Positions 47,778 to 56,235 of a DNA stretch of 64,000 bases are shown piece by piece. Location of the stretch: assembly GCA_030263385.1 (NCBI GenBank), contig SZOX01000006.1, forward strand, positions 1 through 64,000, in the 5' to 3' direction. Each line of letters starts with the position of its first letter. Position 1 is the first letter of the stretch. A model generated the notes under the pieces. That model saw only the letters and a list, made by a program, of their open reading frames with translations, made no database searches and was not told the origin of the DNA. The DNA is from Zeimonas sp003577305 (GTDB lineage: Bacteria > Pseudomonadota > Gammaproteobacteria > Burkholderiales > Burkholderiaceae_E). A program made the position numbers and the translations under genes.

Positions 47778-48317
47778 TTACAGGTCGGCCAGCGGCAGGT
47801 GCCGCGCGCTGCGGTCGGCGCTGCGCATCGACTTCACCACCTCGTCGAGCAGGCGGTTCAGCGTGGCGAGGCGCTTCGGATCCAGGCGCGACAGCACGTC
47901 GGCGAGTATGCCCACCAGTGGCTTGGGCGCACGAGCGATCACCTGCTCGCCCGCTTCGGTCGGATGCAGCTGCACGATGCGCTGGTCGGTGCTCTCGCGG
48001 GCGCGGCGGATCAGCCCCTGGCGCACCAGTTGCTCGACCAGGTTGCTCGCGGTGGACTGCTGCACCGCCATCGAGCGGGCGAGATCCTTGACGCGGATGC
48101 CCGGCGCCTGCACGACGACCGAGAGCGCCCAGAGTTGCGAGCCGCTGATTCCGCAGCGCTCCTCGACCTCGTGGAAGTGGCGCCGCACCGCCCGGAAGAT
48201 GACGCGGAAATTCTGCAGCGCCTCGATCGCGTCGGCGGACTGTCCTGGCGGCAGCGAAGAGCGATCGGCGGAGCCGCCCGGGCTGGGCTGCGTTTCGACG
48301 GCGGCGGCGCGGTTCAT
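47778..48317 (-). CDS. MarR-family transcriptional regulator
   Basis: 179 aa. The N-terminal 40 residues are Pro/Ser/Gly-rich, followed by the winged helix-turn-helix (CGISGSQLWALSVVVQAPGIRVKDLARSMAVQQSTASNLVEQLVRQGLIRRARESTDQRIVQLHPTEAGEQVI). The DNA-reading helix and wing (STDQRIVQL) are canonical. It sits between glk and the divergent nnrS. It could control either; target not known. No ligand can be assigned. Start ATG at 48317. Confidence 0.9.
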   Translation of the reverse strand: MNRAAAVETQPSPGGSADRSSLPPGQSADAIEALQNFRVIFRAVRRHFHEVEERCGISGSQLWALSVVVQAPGIRVKDLARSMAVQQSTASNLVEQLVRQGLIRRARESTDQRIVQLHPTEAGEQVIARAPKPLVGILADVLSRLDPKRLATLNRLLDEVVKSMRSADRSARHLPLADL

Positions 48318-48421
48318 CGATGTCCCGTGTGCTACGGTTGGCGGTGGGGGAATTATGCTGATCCTCGGCGCATCGCGCGACAGGCTTTCCGGCGGCAATC
48401 CCCTTGGCGCATACATTCCAC

Positions 48422-48463
48422 TTGATATGACGCAAGGCGCGTGCTGATAGCGGCGCCTACAGT
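48422..48463 (+). promoter_or_regulatory. FNR/Dnr-like box and -10 of nnrS
   Basis: TTGATATGACGCAA at 48422-48435 fits the FNR/Dnr consensus TTGAT-N4-ATCAA at 8 of 10 positions. TACAGT at 48458-48463 lies where a -10 should be if the box is centred 41.5 bases upstream of the start of transcription (about 48470), the geometry of class II activation. NnrS genes are commonly controlled by Dnr/Nnr/FNR-type regulators, so the site is plausible; the distance supports a start codon downstream of 48470. Confidence 0.45.
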
Positions 48464-48479
48464 CGACTTTCGGTTTTCC

Positions 48480-49784
48480 GTGACGCGCAGCCGCTCCTCC
48501 GTGCCCTCCGTTCACGCCGCAGGCCGCACGAAGCGTCCCGCGCAGCGCGACGCATCGCCCGGGCCGTGGCGAGTCATCCGCCTGCTCGATGCGCCGCATC
48601 GCCTCGGTTTCTTCGTCGGCTCGGCGATGGTCTCGGCGAGTGCACTGTGGTGGCTCGCAACGCTGGCGGCCCAGCTCGTTGCGCACCGGCCGATCCACTG
48701 GGCCGTCGCACCGACCCACGCCCACGCGCTGCTGATGAGCTTCTCGTTCATGCCGATGTTCTTCGCCGGCTTCCTGTTCACCGCCGGGCCACGTTGGCTG
48801 GCCCTGGGGACGATGCCGGCGCACAGCCTGCTGCCGGTGGCGGCCGCCTGGCTCGCCGGCTGGGGCGCCTTCCTGGCCGGCGTGCACCTCGACCCGACGC
48901 TCGCCGCAACCGGGCTTGCGGTGGTCGCGACCGGCTGGACCGTGTTCGTCTGGCGCCTGGCGCAACTGCTGCGGCGCAGTCGCGTCGCCGACCGCACTCA
49001 CCTCAGGGTCATCGGCTGCGCCTGCGGCGTCGGCGCTGCTGCACTGTGGGCTGCCGCGGCCGGCCTGGCCGCCGGCGCACCGGCGGCGGTGGGCGCCGCG
49101 CTCGCCGTCGGGCTTTGGTGGTTCCTCTCTCCGGTGTTCGCCACCGCGATGCACCGGATGGTGCCGTTCTTCGGCGTAGCCGCACCGCGCCTCGACGAGC
49201 GCCACCCGGAATGGCTGCTCTGGACGCTGCTGGCGCTGCTCGGCCTGCAGGTGCCGTTCGCGTCGGGCCCGCTCGCCAATCCCATGCTCGCGGCAACGGC
49301 ACTCGTCGTCGACGCCGGCGCCGCCGCGCTGGTCTTCGGGCTCGCGTTGCGTTGGCGCGCAACCCAGAACCTGCGCATCCGCCTGCTCGCGATGCTGAAC
49401 CTCGGCTTCGTCTGGCTGGGCCTGGCCTTCGCGCTGCAGGCCGCATCGGCCGCGCAAGCCTGGTTCACCGGCGAACCGAACCATTCGCCGATCCCGAGCC
49501 TGCACGCGCTCGGCATGGGCTTCTTCGGCTCGATCCAGTTCGCGTTCGTGACCCGCGTGAGCGCGGGCCAGGACGGGCGCGCGCAGGCGATCGATCGCTT
49601 CGCCTGGGCGCTGTTCCTCGTTCTCCAGGCCGCCGTAGCGCTGCGCCTCGTCGCGGCCTGGCTGCCCGCCACGCCGTCGCTGCTGCTCGCGGCGGCCGTT
49701 CTGTGGGCATTCGCGATGCTCGCATGGGCCGTCCGGCATGCCCGCTGGTACGGCCGGCCGCGCAGCGACGGGCGTGCCGGATGA
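48480..49784 (+). CDS. nnrS: NnrS-family heme-copper membrane protein
   Basis: 434 aa from GTG at 48480 (GTG at 48441 is also in frame but would precede the predicted transcript start). About 12 membrane segments. Family pattern: LLDAPHRLGFFVGSAM, WHPTHAHALLMSFSFMPMFFAGFLFTAGPRWL (seen here as VAPTHAHALLMSF and FFAGFLFTAGPRWL), RMVPFFGVA and HALGMGFFGSIQFAFVTRVS. NnrS protects against nitric oxide stress and binds heme and copper. First gene of a plus-strand run with ubiU, ubiV, ubiT; 52 bases separate it from ubiU. Confidence 0.9.
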   Translation: MTRSRSSVPSVHAAGRTKRPAQRDASPGPWRVIRLLDAPHRLGFFVGSAMVSASALWWLATLAAQLVAHRPIHWAVAPTHAHALLMSFSFMPMFFAGFLFTAGPRWLALGTMPAHSLLPVAAAWLAGWGAFLAGVHLDPTLAATGLAVVATGWTVFVWRLAQLLRRSRVADRTHLRVIGCACGVGAAALWAAAAGLAAGAPAAVGAALAVGLWWFLSPVFATAMHRMVPFFGVAAPRLDERHPEWLLWTLLALLGLQVPFASGPLANPMLAATALVVDAGAAALVFGLALRWRATQNLRIRLLAMLNLGFVWLGLAFALQAASAAQAWFTGEPNHSPIPSLHALGMGFFGSIQFAFVTRVSAGQDGRAQAIDRFAWALFLVLQAAVALRLVAAWLPATPSLLLAAAVLWAFAMLAWAVRHARWYGRPRSDGRAG

Positions 49785-49836
49785 CCGCCGCTCACACGAG
49801 GGCGCCACGCCGGCGCCCGCTCCGGAGGAATTCCCG

Positions 49837-50865
49837 ATGACCGAACAACGAACCGCCGTGCCGCGCAAACCCGATCTCGTCTGCCCCGCCGGTTCGCTGC
49901 GGGCGCTCGAGCGCGCGATCGATGCCGGCGCCGACGCGGTCTACATGGGCCTGAAAGACGCGACCAATGCGCGCAACTTCGCCGGCCTGAACTTCGACCT
50001 CGACCAGGCCCGCGAAGGCATCGCCTACGCGCACGCGCGCAACGCGCGCGTGCTGATGGCGCTGAACACTTTCGCCGATGCGCGCGAACCCGCGCGCTGG
50101 TGGGCCGCGGTCGACGTGGCGGCCAGGCTCGGCGCCGACGCGCTCATCTGCGCCGACACCGCGGTGCTCGCCTACGCGCGCGACCACCATCCGCAACTGC
50201 GGCTGCACCTGTCGGTGCAGGCCTCGGCCACCACCTACGAGGCGATCGAGTTCTACCGCGAGCGCTACGGCATCCAGCGCGCGGTGCTGCCGCGCGTGCT
50301 CACGCTGTCGCAGGTCGGGCACGTCTGCCGCCACACCGACGCCGAGATCGAAGTCTTCGGCTTCGGCAGCCTGTGCGTGATGGTCGAGGGCCGCTGCGCG
50401 CTGTCCTCCTACGCCACCGGCCAGTCGCCCAACACCGCGGGCGTGTGCTCGCCGCCGTCGGCGGTGCGCTGGGAGGACGCCGCCGACGGCGTGCACGCGC
50501 GCCTGAACGAAGTGCTGATCGACAGCTACGCGCCCGACGAGCCGCGCGGCTATCCGACGCTGTGCAAGGGGCGCTTTCACGTCGAGGGCGTGCGCGACTA
50601 CGCGCTCGAGGAGCCCACCAGCCTGAACACGCTGGCGGTGCTGCCGCAGTTGATGGAGTTCGGCATCGCGGCGATCAAGATCGAGGGTCGCCAGCGCAGC
50701 CCGGCCTACGTCGAGCAGGTCACGCGCGTCTGGCGCGCGGCAATCGACCAGTGCGCGGCGCAGCCCGCGCGTTTCACGGTGCAGCCGCAGTGGGTGGCCG
50801 CGCTCGGGCGCTGGTCCGAAGGCCAGCAGCACACGCTGGGCGCCTACAATCGCCCGTGGCGCTGA
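49837..50865 (+). CDS. ubiU: Ubiquinone biosynthesis protein UbiU (U32 peptidase family)
   Basis: 342 aa. With UbiV it hydroxylates ubiquinone precursors without oxygen. The four iron-sulfur Cys are conserved with the spacing of E. coli UbiU: LCVMVEGRC (six residues apart), then GVC 17 residues on, and LCKGRFHVEGV. The N-terminal LVCPAGSLRALERAIDAGADAVYMGL is the U32 start. GGAGGAATTCCCG precedes the ATG. Part of ubiU-ubiV-ubiT; the pathway runs in anaerobic or denitrifying conditions. Confidence 0.94.
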   Translation: MTEQRTAVPRKPDLVCPAGSLRALERAIDAGADAVYMGLKDATNARNFAGLNFDLDQAREGIAYAHARNARVLMALNTFADAREPARWWAAVDVAARLGADALICADTAVLAYARDHHPQLRLHLSVQASATTYEAIEFYRERYGIQRAVLPRVLTLSQVGHVCRHTDAEIEVFGFGSLCVMVEGRCALSSYATGQSPNTAGVCSPPSAVRWEDAADGVHARLNEVLIDSYAPDEPRGYPTLCKGRFHVEGVRDYALEEPTSLNTLAVLPQLMEFGIAAIKIEGRQRSPAYVEQVTRVWRAAIDQCAAQPARFTVQPQWVAALGRWSEGQQHTLGAYNRPWR

Positions 50866-50879
50866 CAGGAGGCATCGGC

Positions 50880-51809
50880 ATGAATCCGCGCATCCGGCTC
50901 ACCGTCGGCCCGGTCCTCTACTACTGGCCGCGCAAGACGCTGATCGACTTCTACGGGCAGGTCGCCGACTCGCCCGCCGACACGGTGGTGCTGGGCGAGG
51001 TGGTCTGCTCGCGACGCCACGAAATGAAGCTCGACGACTGGCTCGCGCTGGCGCGCGACCTGGCCGGCTGCGGCAAGGAGGTCGTGCTGGCCAGCCAGGC
51101 GCTGCTCGAATCCGAATCCGACCTGCGCGAGATGCGCCGCCTGACCGCACAGGACGAGTTCATGGTCGAGGCCGGCGACGCCTCGGCGCTGCGCACGCTC
51201 GCCGGCCGCGCATTCGTGCTCGGGCCGCACGTCAACGTCTACAGCCGCCCCGCACTCGAGGAGCACGCCGCACTGGGCGCGGTGCGCTGGGTCGCGCCGG
51301 TCGAACTGAGCCTCGAGGCGATCGGGCTGGTCAATCCCGCCGGGTCGCCGGTTGCCGGCGGCCCCGCGGCCGACACTCCGATCGCCACCGAGCTCTTCGC
51401 CTTCGGCAGGCTGCCGCTCGCCTTCTCGGCGCGCTGCTTCACCGCGCGCCACTACCACCTCAACAAGGACGAGTGCGGGTTTCGCTGCATCGAGCACCCC
51501 GACGGCCTGCTGCTGTCCACCGGCGAGGGCGCACCGTTCCTCACGCTTAACGGCATCCAGACGCAATCGGCCGCGCAGCAGTGCCTCATCGGGGAAGCGG
51601 CGGCGATGCGCGCGGCAGGCGTGAGCCGGGTGCGACTGTCGCCGGTCGCGCAGCGCTTCGGCGAAGTGCTGGCGAGCTTCGAGCGCGTGCTCAACGGCGA
51701 CGGCGACGCCGCCGAGGAGCGCACCGCGCTGGCCGCGATGAGCCTGCCCGGCGGACTGGTCGACGGCTTCGCGCACCGCCGTCCCGGACTCGAACGCAGC
51801 TGGAGTTGA
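50880..51809 (+). CDS. ubiV: Ubiquinone biosynthesis protein UbiV
   Basis: 309 aa, partner of UbiU. Four Cys in the expected pattern: VVCSRRHEM near residue 42, then a Cys in SARCFTARHYHLNKDECGFRC with spacings of 12 and 3 residues between the last three, as in the E. coli protein; they hold a [4Fe-4S] cluster. AGGAGG sits 7 bases before the ATG, 14 bases after the ubiU stop. Confidence 0.94.
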   Translation: MNPRIRLTVGPVLYYWPRKTLIDFYGQVADSPADTVVLGEVVCSRRHEMKLDDWLALARDLAGCGKEVVLASQALLESESDLREMRRLTAQDEFMVEAGDASALRTLAGRAFVLGPHVNVYSRPALEEHAALGAVRWVAPVELSLEAIGLVNPAGSPVAGGPAADTPIATELFAFGRLPLAFSARCFTARHYHLNKDECGFRCIEHPDGLLLSTGEGAPFLTLNGIQTQSAAQQCLIGEAAAMRAAGVSRVRLSPVAQRFGEVLASFERVLNGDGDAAEERTALAAMSLPGGLVDGFAHRRPGLERSWS

Positions 51810-51820
51810 AGGAGCCTGCC

Positions 51821-52258
51821 ATGACCCCCGACCGCAACACCGCCCTGCCCGTGCCCGAGCCGCTGCGCCGCTTCGTCTCACGGCTTCCGATCCGCCCGCC
51901 CTCGGTCGTGCTGGCGCTGGCGCTCGATCGCCTGCTGCGGCCGCAGCTGCCGGCCGACGCCGCGCAGCAACTGGCCGGACGGGTGGTCGAGATCGAGGTC
52001 TGCGACCTCGGCATCCGCTGCCGGCTGATGCTCGACGCGGGCGGCTTCCACGCGGCGCCCGACGGCGGCGCGGTCGCGCTGCGGGTGGCTGCCGACGCGG
52101 CAAGCTTCCTGCGCCTGCTGCGCGGCGAGGAAGACGCCGACCGGCTGTTCTTCGAGCGCGCGCTGGTGATGGAAGGCGACACCGAATACGGCCTGATCCT
52201 GAAGAACACGCTCGACGCGATCGGGCCGCTGTTGCGCTGGCCGGCACGCGCCGCCTGA
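51821..52258 (+). CDS. ubiT: Ubiquinone biosynthesis accessory factor UbiT (SCP2 domain)
   Basis: 145 aa. SCP2-like lipid-binding fold: VVLALALDRLLRPQLPADAAQQLAGRVVEIEVCDLGIRCRLML and RVAADAASFLRLLRGEEDADRLFFERALVMEGDTEYGLILKNTLDAI. UbiT replaces UbiJ as a lipid carrier for oxygen-independent ubiquinone synthesis. It follows ubiV by 11 bases, completing the ubiUVT operon. Confidence 0.93.
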   Translation: MTPDRNTALPVPEPLRRFVSRLPIRPPSVVLALALDRLLRPQLPADAAQQLAGRVVEIEVCDLGIRCRLMLDAGGFHAAPDGGAVALRVAADAASFLRLLRGEEDADRLFFERALVMEGDTEYGLILKNTLDAIGPLLRWPARAA

Positions 52259-52292
52259 AGCCGCACGGGGGCCGCGCGCGCGCCGCCACCGA

Positions 52293-52298
52293 TATACT
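52293..52298 (+). promoter_or_regulatory. Possible -10 element of purU
   Basis: TATACT 44 bases before the purU ATG, in a short AT-rich island between ubiT and purU; -35 not clear. Confidence 0.35.
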
Positions 52299-52341
52299 TG
52301 TGCCCTGCACCCAGCCGGGCGCGACGCGCATCGGATCTCCC

Positions 52342-53196
52342 ATGACAGACGGCTACATCCTCACGCTCTCGTGCCCGGATCGTCCGGGCATCGTCCACGC
52401 GGTGTCGGGCTTCCTGCTCGAGCACGGCGGCAACATCCTCGAGGCGGCGCAGTACGACGACCGCGACACGGGGCTCTTCTTCATGCGGGTGCACTTCGAA
52501 TCGGCCGCCGCGGACGCCTCGATCGAGTCGTTGCAGCGCGCGTTCGCACCGGTCGGCGAGACCTTCCGCATGCGCTGGGCCTTCTTCGACGCGGCCCGGC
52601 CCGCGCCGACGGTGATCCTCGTCTCGAAGCTCGGGCATTGCCTGAACGACCTGCTGTTCCGGCACCGATCCGGGCTGCTGCCGATCGACATCCGGGCGGT
52701 CGTCTCGAACCATCGCGACTTCTACCAGCTCGCCGCCTCGTACAACGTACCGTTCCACCACGTTCCGGTCACCGCCGCCACCAAGGCGCGGGCCGAAGCG
52801 CGGCTGATGGAGATCGTGGCCGCCGAAGGCGCCGAGCTGGTCGTGCTGGCGCGCTACATGCAGGTGCTGTCGGACGAGCTATGCCGCAAGCTCGAGGGCC
52901 GCGCGATCAACATCCACCACTCGTTCCTGCCGAGCTTCAAGGGCGCCAAGCCGTACGGGCAGGCGCACGAGCGCGGCGTCAAGCTGATCGGCGCCACTGC
53001 GCACTACGTGACGGCCGACCTGGACGAAGGCCCGATCATCGAGCAGGACGTAGAGCGCGTCGACCACTCGATGGACGTCGCCACGCTCACCGCGATCGGC
53101 CGCGACGTGGAGAGCGTGGTCCTCGCGCGCGCGGTGAAGTGGCACGCCGAGCACCGCATATTGCTGAACGGCGGCAAGACGGTGGTGTTCCGCTAG
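52342..53196 (+). CDS. purU: Formyltetrahydrofolate deformylase
   Basis: Hydrolyses 10-formyl-tetrahydrofolate to formate and tetrahydrofolate. 284 aa: an ACT domain (LTLSCPDRPGIVHAVSGFLLEHGGNI) at 7-80, then the formyltransferase fold with INIHHSFLPSFKGAKPYGQAHERGVKLIGATAHYVTADLDEGPIIEQD holding the catalytic Asn, His and Asp. Balances one-carbon pools and provides formate for purine synthesis under low oxygen. Its position after ubiT could be chance; a -10-like TATACT precedes it. Confidence 0.95.
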   Translation: MTDGYILTLSCPDRPGIVHAVSGFLLEHGGNILEAAQYDDRDTGLFFMRVHFESAAADASIESLQRAFAPVGETFRMRWAFFDAARPAPTVILVSKLGHCLNDLLFRHRSGLLPIDIRAVVSNHRDFYQLAASYNVPFHHVPVTAATKARAEARLMEIVAAEGAELVVLARYMQVLSDELCRKLEGRAINIHHSFLPSFKGAKPYGQAHERGVKLIGATAHYVTADLDEGPIIEQDVERVDHSMDVATLTAIGRDVESVVLARAVKWHAEHRILLNGGKTVVFR

Positions 53197-53225
53197 GGTC
53201 GGCGCAACGCGTATCTGCGGGCGTC

Positions 53226-54881
53226 TCAGCGCGCGTCGGCCAGCGCGAACGCCGCGGCCCGCTCGGCGATCATCACCACCGGCACGTTCGTGTTGCCCGA
53301 GACCAGCGTCGGCATGACCGAGCAATCGACCACGCGCAGGCCGCCCACGCCGCGCACCCGCAACTGCTGGTCGACGACCGCCATCGCGTCGTCGCCCATC
53401 CTGCAGGTGCCGCTCGGGTGGAAGATGGTCCCGGCGTGGTTGCGCACGAACTCGAGCAGATCGGCGTCGCTCGCCGCCTGCGCGCCAGGCGCGTACTCGT
53501 CGACCACGAAGGGTCCGAGCGCCCGGGTCGCGGCGAGCCGGCGCGCGAGCTTCACGCCGTCCACCGCGGTGCGGCGGTCGTTCTCCGTCGAGAGGTAGAA
53601 CGGCTGCATCGACGGCGCCTCGAGCGGGTCGGTCGAGCGGATGCGCACGTAGCCCCGCGACTCCGGGCGCAGCTGGCACACCGACATCGTAAAGCCCGAG
53701 TGCGAGTGCACCGGCGAGCCGGCCATGTCGGAGGACAGCGTCGCGACGTGGAACTGCACGTCCGGGCGCGTCAGTTCGGGACGCGTACGCGCGAAGATGC
53801 CGCCCTGGTTGATGCCGATCGCCATCGGACCGCCACGCAGGAAGACGTACTCCATGCCGATGCGCAGCTTGCCCCACGGCGAGGCGAGCTGGTCGTTGGT
53901 CGTGATCGGCCGGGAGCACCGGAACATCACGCGAGCCTGCAGGTGATCCTGCAGGTTCTCGCCGACGCCGGACAGCTCGTGCACGACGGGGATGCCGAAC
54001 GAGTGCAGCAGCTCCGCCGGGCCGACTCCCGAGAGTTGCAGCAGTTGCGGCGACTGCAGCGCACCCGCGCACAGGATCACCTCGCGGCGTGCGCGCACCC
54101 GCACCGGCGGCCCCGCTTCGACGGTGACGCCGGACGCCTTCGCGGTGCCCGCGTCGCGCCGGTCGGCGCGCGCTCCGGGCCGGTACTCGACCCCGACTGC
54201 GCGCCGGCCCTCGAAGAGGATGCGCGTGGTCTGCGCGCGCGTGAGCACCTGCAGGTTCGCGCGCCTGCGCGCCGGCCGCAGGTAGGCCACCGCAGTGCTG
54301 CAGCGAAAGCCGTTGCGTGTGCTCAGCTGATAGTAGCCGGCGCCCTCCTGGCGCGCGCCGTTGAAGTCGGGGTTGCGCGGAATGCCGATCTCCTCGCAGG
54401 CGGCGATCACCGCGTCGATCAGCGGATGCCGCACGCGGATGTGCGAGGACCACAGCGGACCGCCGGTGCCCCGCCATTCGTCGGCGCCCAGCGTATTGTG
54501 CTCGAGCCGGCGAAACCACGGCAGCACTTTTTCGAACGACCAGTCGGCGTTGCCCTGCGCCGCCCAGTCGTCGTAGTCCTCGGCCTGCCCGCGGATGAAG
54601 ATCAGCCCGTTGATCGCGCTCGATCCGCCCAGGGTCTTGCCGCGCGGCCAGTAGACCTGGCGCCGGTTCATTCCGGGGTCGGGGTCGGTGCGGAACATCC
54701 AGTTCAGCACCGGGTTGAACATGGTCTTCGCATAGCCGATCGGCACGTGGATCCAGGGGTAGCGATCCTCGGGGCCGGCTTCGAGCAGCAGCACGCGGTG
54801 GCGCCCGTCCTCGCTCAGTCGCGCGGCCATCACGCAGCCCGCCGATCCCGCTCCCACCACGATGTAGTCGTATTCGTCCAT
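53226..54881 (-). CDS. GMC-family FAD alcohol dehydrogenase/oxidase
   Basis: 551 aa. FAD site DYIVVGAGSAGCVMAARLSEDGRHRVLLLEAG; GMC signatures GKTLGGSSAINGLIFIRG and AGALQSPQLLQLSGVGP; catalytic His in HPSGTCRMG; end motif NVPVVMIAERAA. Choline/alkanol-dehydrogenase-like, soluble or membrane-associated by electron transfer. ATG at 54881 (MDEYDYIVVGAG). Diverges from a TRAP transporter by 247 bases, which suggests that the transported solute or a derivative is its substrate. Confidence 0.9.
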   Translation of the reverse strand: MDEYDYIVVGAGSAGCVMAARLSEDGRHRVLLLEAGPEDRYPWIHVPIGYAKTMFNPVLNWMFRTDPDPGMNRRQVYWPRGKTLGGSSAINGLIFIRGQAEDYDDWAAQGNADWSFEKVLPWFRRLEHNTLGADEWRGTGGPLWSSHIRVRHPLIDAVIAACEEIGIPRNPDFNGARQEGAGYYQLSTRNGFRCSTAVAYLRPARRRANLQVLTRAQTTRILFEGRRAVGVEYRPGARADRRDAGTAKASGVTVEAGPPVRVRARREVILCAGALQSPQLLQLSGVGPAELLHSFGIPVVHELSGVGENLQDHLQARVMFRCSRPITTNDQLASPWGKLRIGMEYVFLRGGPMAIGINQGGIFARTRPELTRPDVQFHVATLSSDMAGSPVHSHSGFTMSVCQLRPESRGYVRIRSTDPLEAPSMQPFYLSTENDRRTAVDGVKLARRLAATRALGPFVVDEYAPGAQAASDADLLEFVRNHAGTIFHPSGTCRMGDDAMAVVDQQLRVRGVGGLRVVDCSVMPTLVSGNTNVPVVMIAERAAAFALADAR

Positions 54882-54933
54882 TGGCGCGCCCGTGCCGGTT
54901 GCCCGCGCGCGCCCGTCGCGCGGGATGACGGGA

Positions 54934-54963
54934 ATTGAATCGGATCCGGTCCGAGTATTCAAT
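54934..54963. promoter_or_regulatory. Inverted repeat in GMC / TRAP intergenic region (candidate operator)
   Basis: ATTGAATCGGA at 54934-54944 with TCCG-AGT-ATTCAAT ending at 54963. Arms ATTGAAT and ATTCAAT are perfect 7-bp complements with CGGA/TCCG inside. AT-rich dyads in such GC-rich divergent promoter regions are typical of operators; IclR genes in the same cluster are candidates to bind it (inference). Confidence 0.35.
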
Positions 54964-55128
54964 CCCGCGGAATTCGTGAAGCGGTTTTTCGGAACGCATC
55001 CCGGCGCCCGGGTGTTGTCTGCGCGACGCGCCGGGTGTTAGGTTCTGCCGTGCCCCGGATGACCGCGTGCAGCATCGGCGGGCATCCGGCTCAGCAGAAC
55101 AACCGAATCCATACACCGCGGAGGAGAC

Positions 55129-56235
55129 ATGAAACCCTGGCTTCGCAAGCTCGGCGCGGCACTGCTCGCGCTCGGCGGCCTGACGATGGCGGGCACCGTC
55201 GTTGCACAGCAGAAGATCCGCCTGCAGACCGCAGTCCCGACGGCGAGCATCTACTTCGAACTGATGAAGCGCTACGCTGATCGCGTCGACAAGATGTCCG
55301 GCGGCAAGCTCAAGATCGACGTCCTTCCCGATGGTGCGGTCGTGCCGGCATTCGAGGTCCTCGACGCGGTCGACAAGGGCATCGTGGAAGGCGGTTTTGC
55401 CTGGACCCACTACTGGTCGGGCAAGCACGCCGCCGCCGGCCTGTTCTCGAACCCGATGGCCGGCGCCGGCGCCGGCCTCGACCAGCTCTCGCACATGGCC
55501 TGGCTCGCCGAGGGCGGCGGCCAGGCGCTCTATGACAAGCTCTACAGCGACGTTCTCAAGGTCAAGGTCGTCGGCTTCATGCTGCAGCCGATGGGCCCCG
55601 ATCCGCTCGGATGGTTCAAGCAGCCGATCGCCAGCGTGGAAGACTTCAAGAAGATGAAGTACCGCTCGCCCCCCGGAATCACCGGCGAGATCTTCAAGGA
55701 GATGGGCGTCTCGGCGGTCGCGTTGCCCGGCGGCGAGATCGTTCCGGCGGCGCAGCGCGGCGTGATCGACGCCGCCGAGTGGATCGGACCGGCCGACGAC
55801 GTGAACCTCGGCCTGCACCGCGTCTGGAAACACTACTACCTGCAGGGCCTGCATCAGTCGACCGACGTGGGCGAAGTGCTGTTCAACAAGACCTGGTTCG
55901 ACAAGCAGTCGCCCGAGACGAAGGAGATGCTGCGCACCGCAGCCATGGCCACCTCCGCGGAGACCTACGTCTTCAACATCGCACGCAACGCAGCCGCGCT
56001 CGACAAGCTGAAGAGGGACTCGCAGATCGTCGTGCACGACACGCCGGCCGATTTCTTCCCGGCGTTCGTCAAGGCGACCAACACGGTGCTCGACCGCCAC
56101 GCGGCGAAAGACGCGTTCTTCAAGGAGGTGCTCGATTCCCAGCGCAACTTCGCGAAGACGGTGGTGCCGTACTGGACGAAGATCAACGCGCTGTACACCA
56201 ACCTGGGCAACGCCGCGCTTCAAGAGAAGAAATGA
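55129..56235 (+). CDS. dctP: TRAP transporter periplasmic solute-binding protein (DctP family)
   Basis: 368 aa. Signal peptide at residues 1-26 (WLRKLGAALLALGGLTMAGTVVA). The solute-binding fold has the carboxylate-fixing Arg region MKYRSPPGITGEIFKEMGV and AAEWIGPADDVNLGLHRVWKHY. Resembles 2-oxo acid or similar monocarboxylate binders (TakP group). GGAGGAG precedes the ATG. The stop overlaps the next gene. Substrate not known. Confidence 0.9.
   Translation: MKPWLRKLGAALLALGGLTMAGTVVAQQKIRLQTAVPTASIYFELMKRYADRVDKMSGGKLKIDVLPDGAVVPAFEVLDAVDKGIVEGGFAWTHYWSGKHAAAGLFSNPMAGAGAGLDQLSHMAWLAEGGGQALYDKLYSDVLKVKVVGFMLQPMGPDPLGWFKQPIASVEDFKKMKYRSPPGITGEIFKEMGVSAVALPGGEIVPAAQRGVIDAAEWIGPADDVNLGLHRVWKHYYLQGLHQSTDVGEVLFNKTWFDKQSPETKEMLRTAAMATSAETYVFNIARNAAALDKLKRDSQIVVHDTPADFFPAFVKATNTVLDRHAAKDAFFKEVLDSQRNFAKTVVPYWTKINALYTNLGNAALQEKK

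Noticed and set aside
52879..56223. 1114-codon minus-strand frame overlapping purU, GMC and dctP
   Set aside because: It is a shadow frame: the GMC gene in another frame and purU and dctP on the opposite strand hold all recognised motifs.
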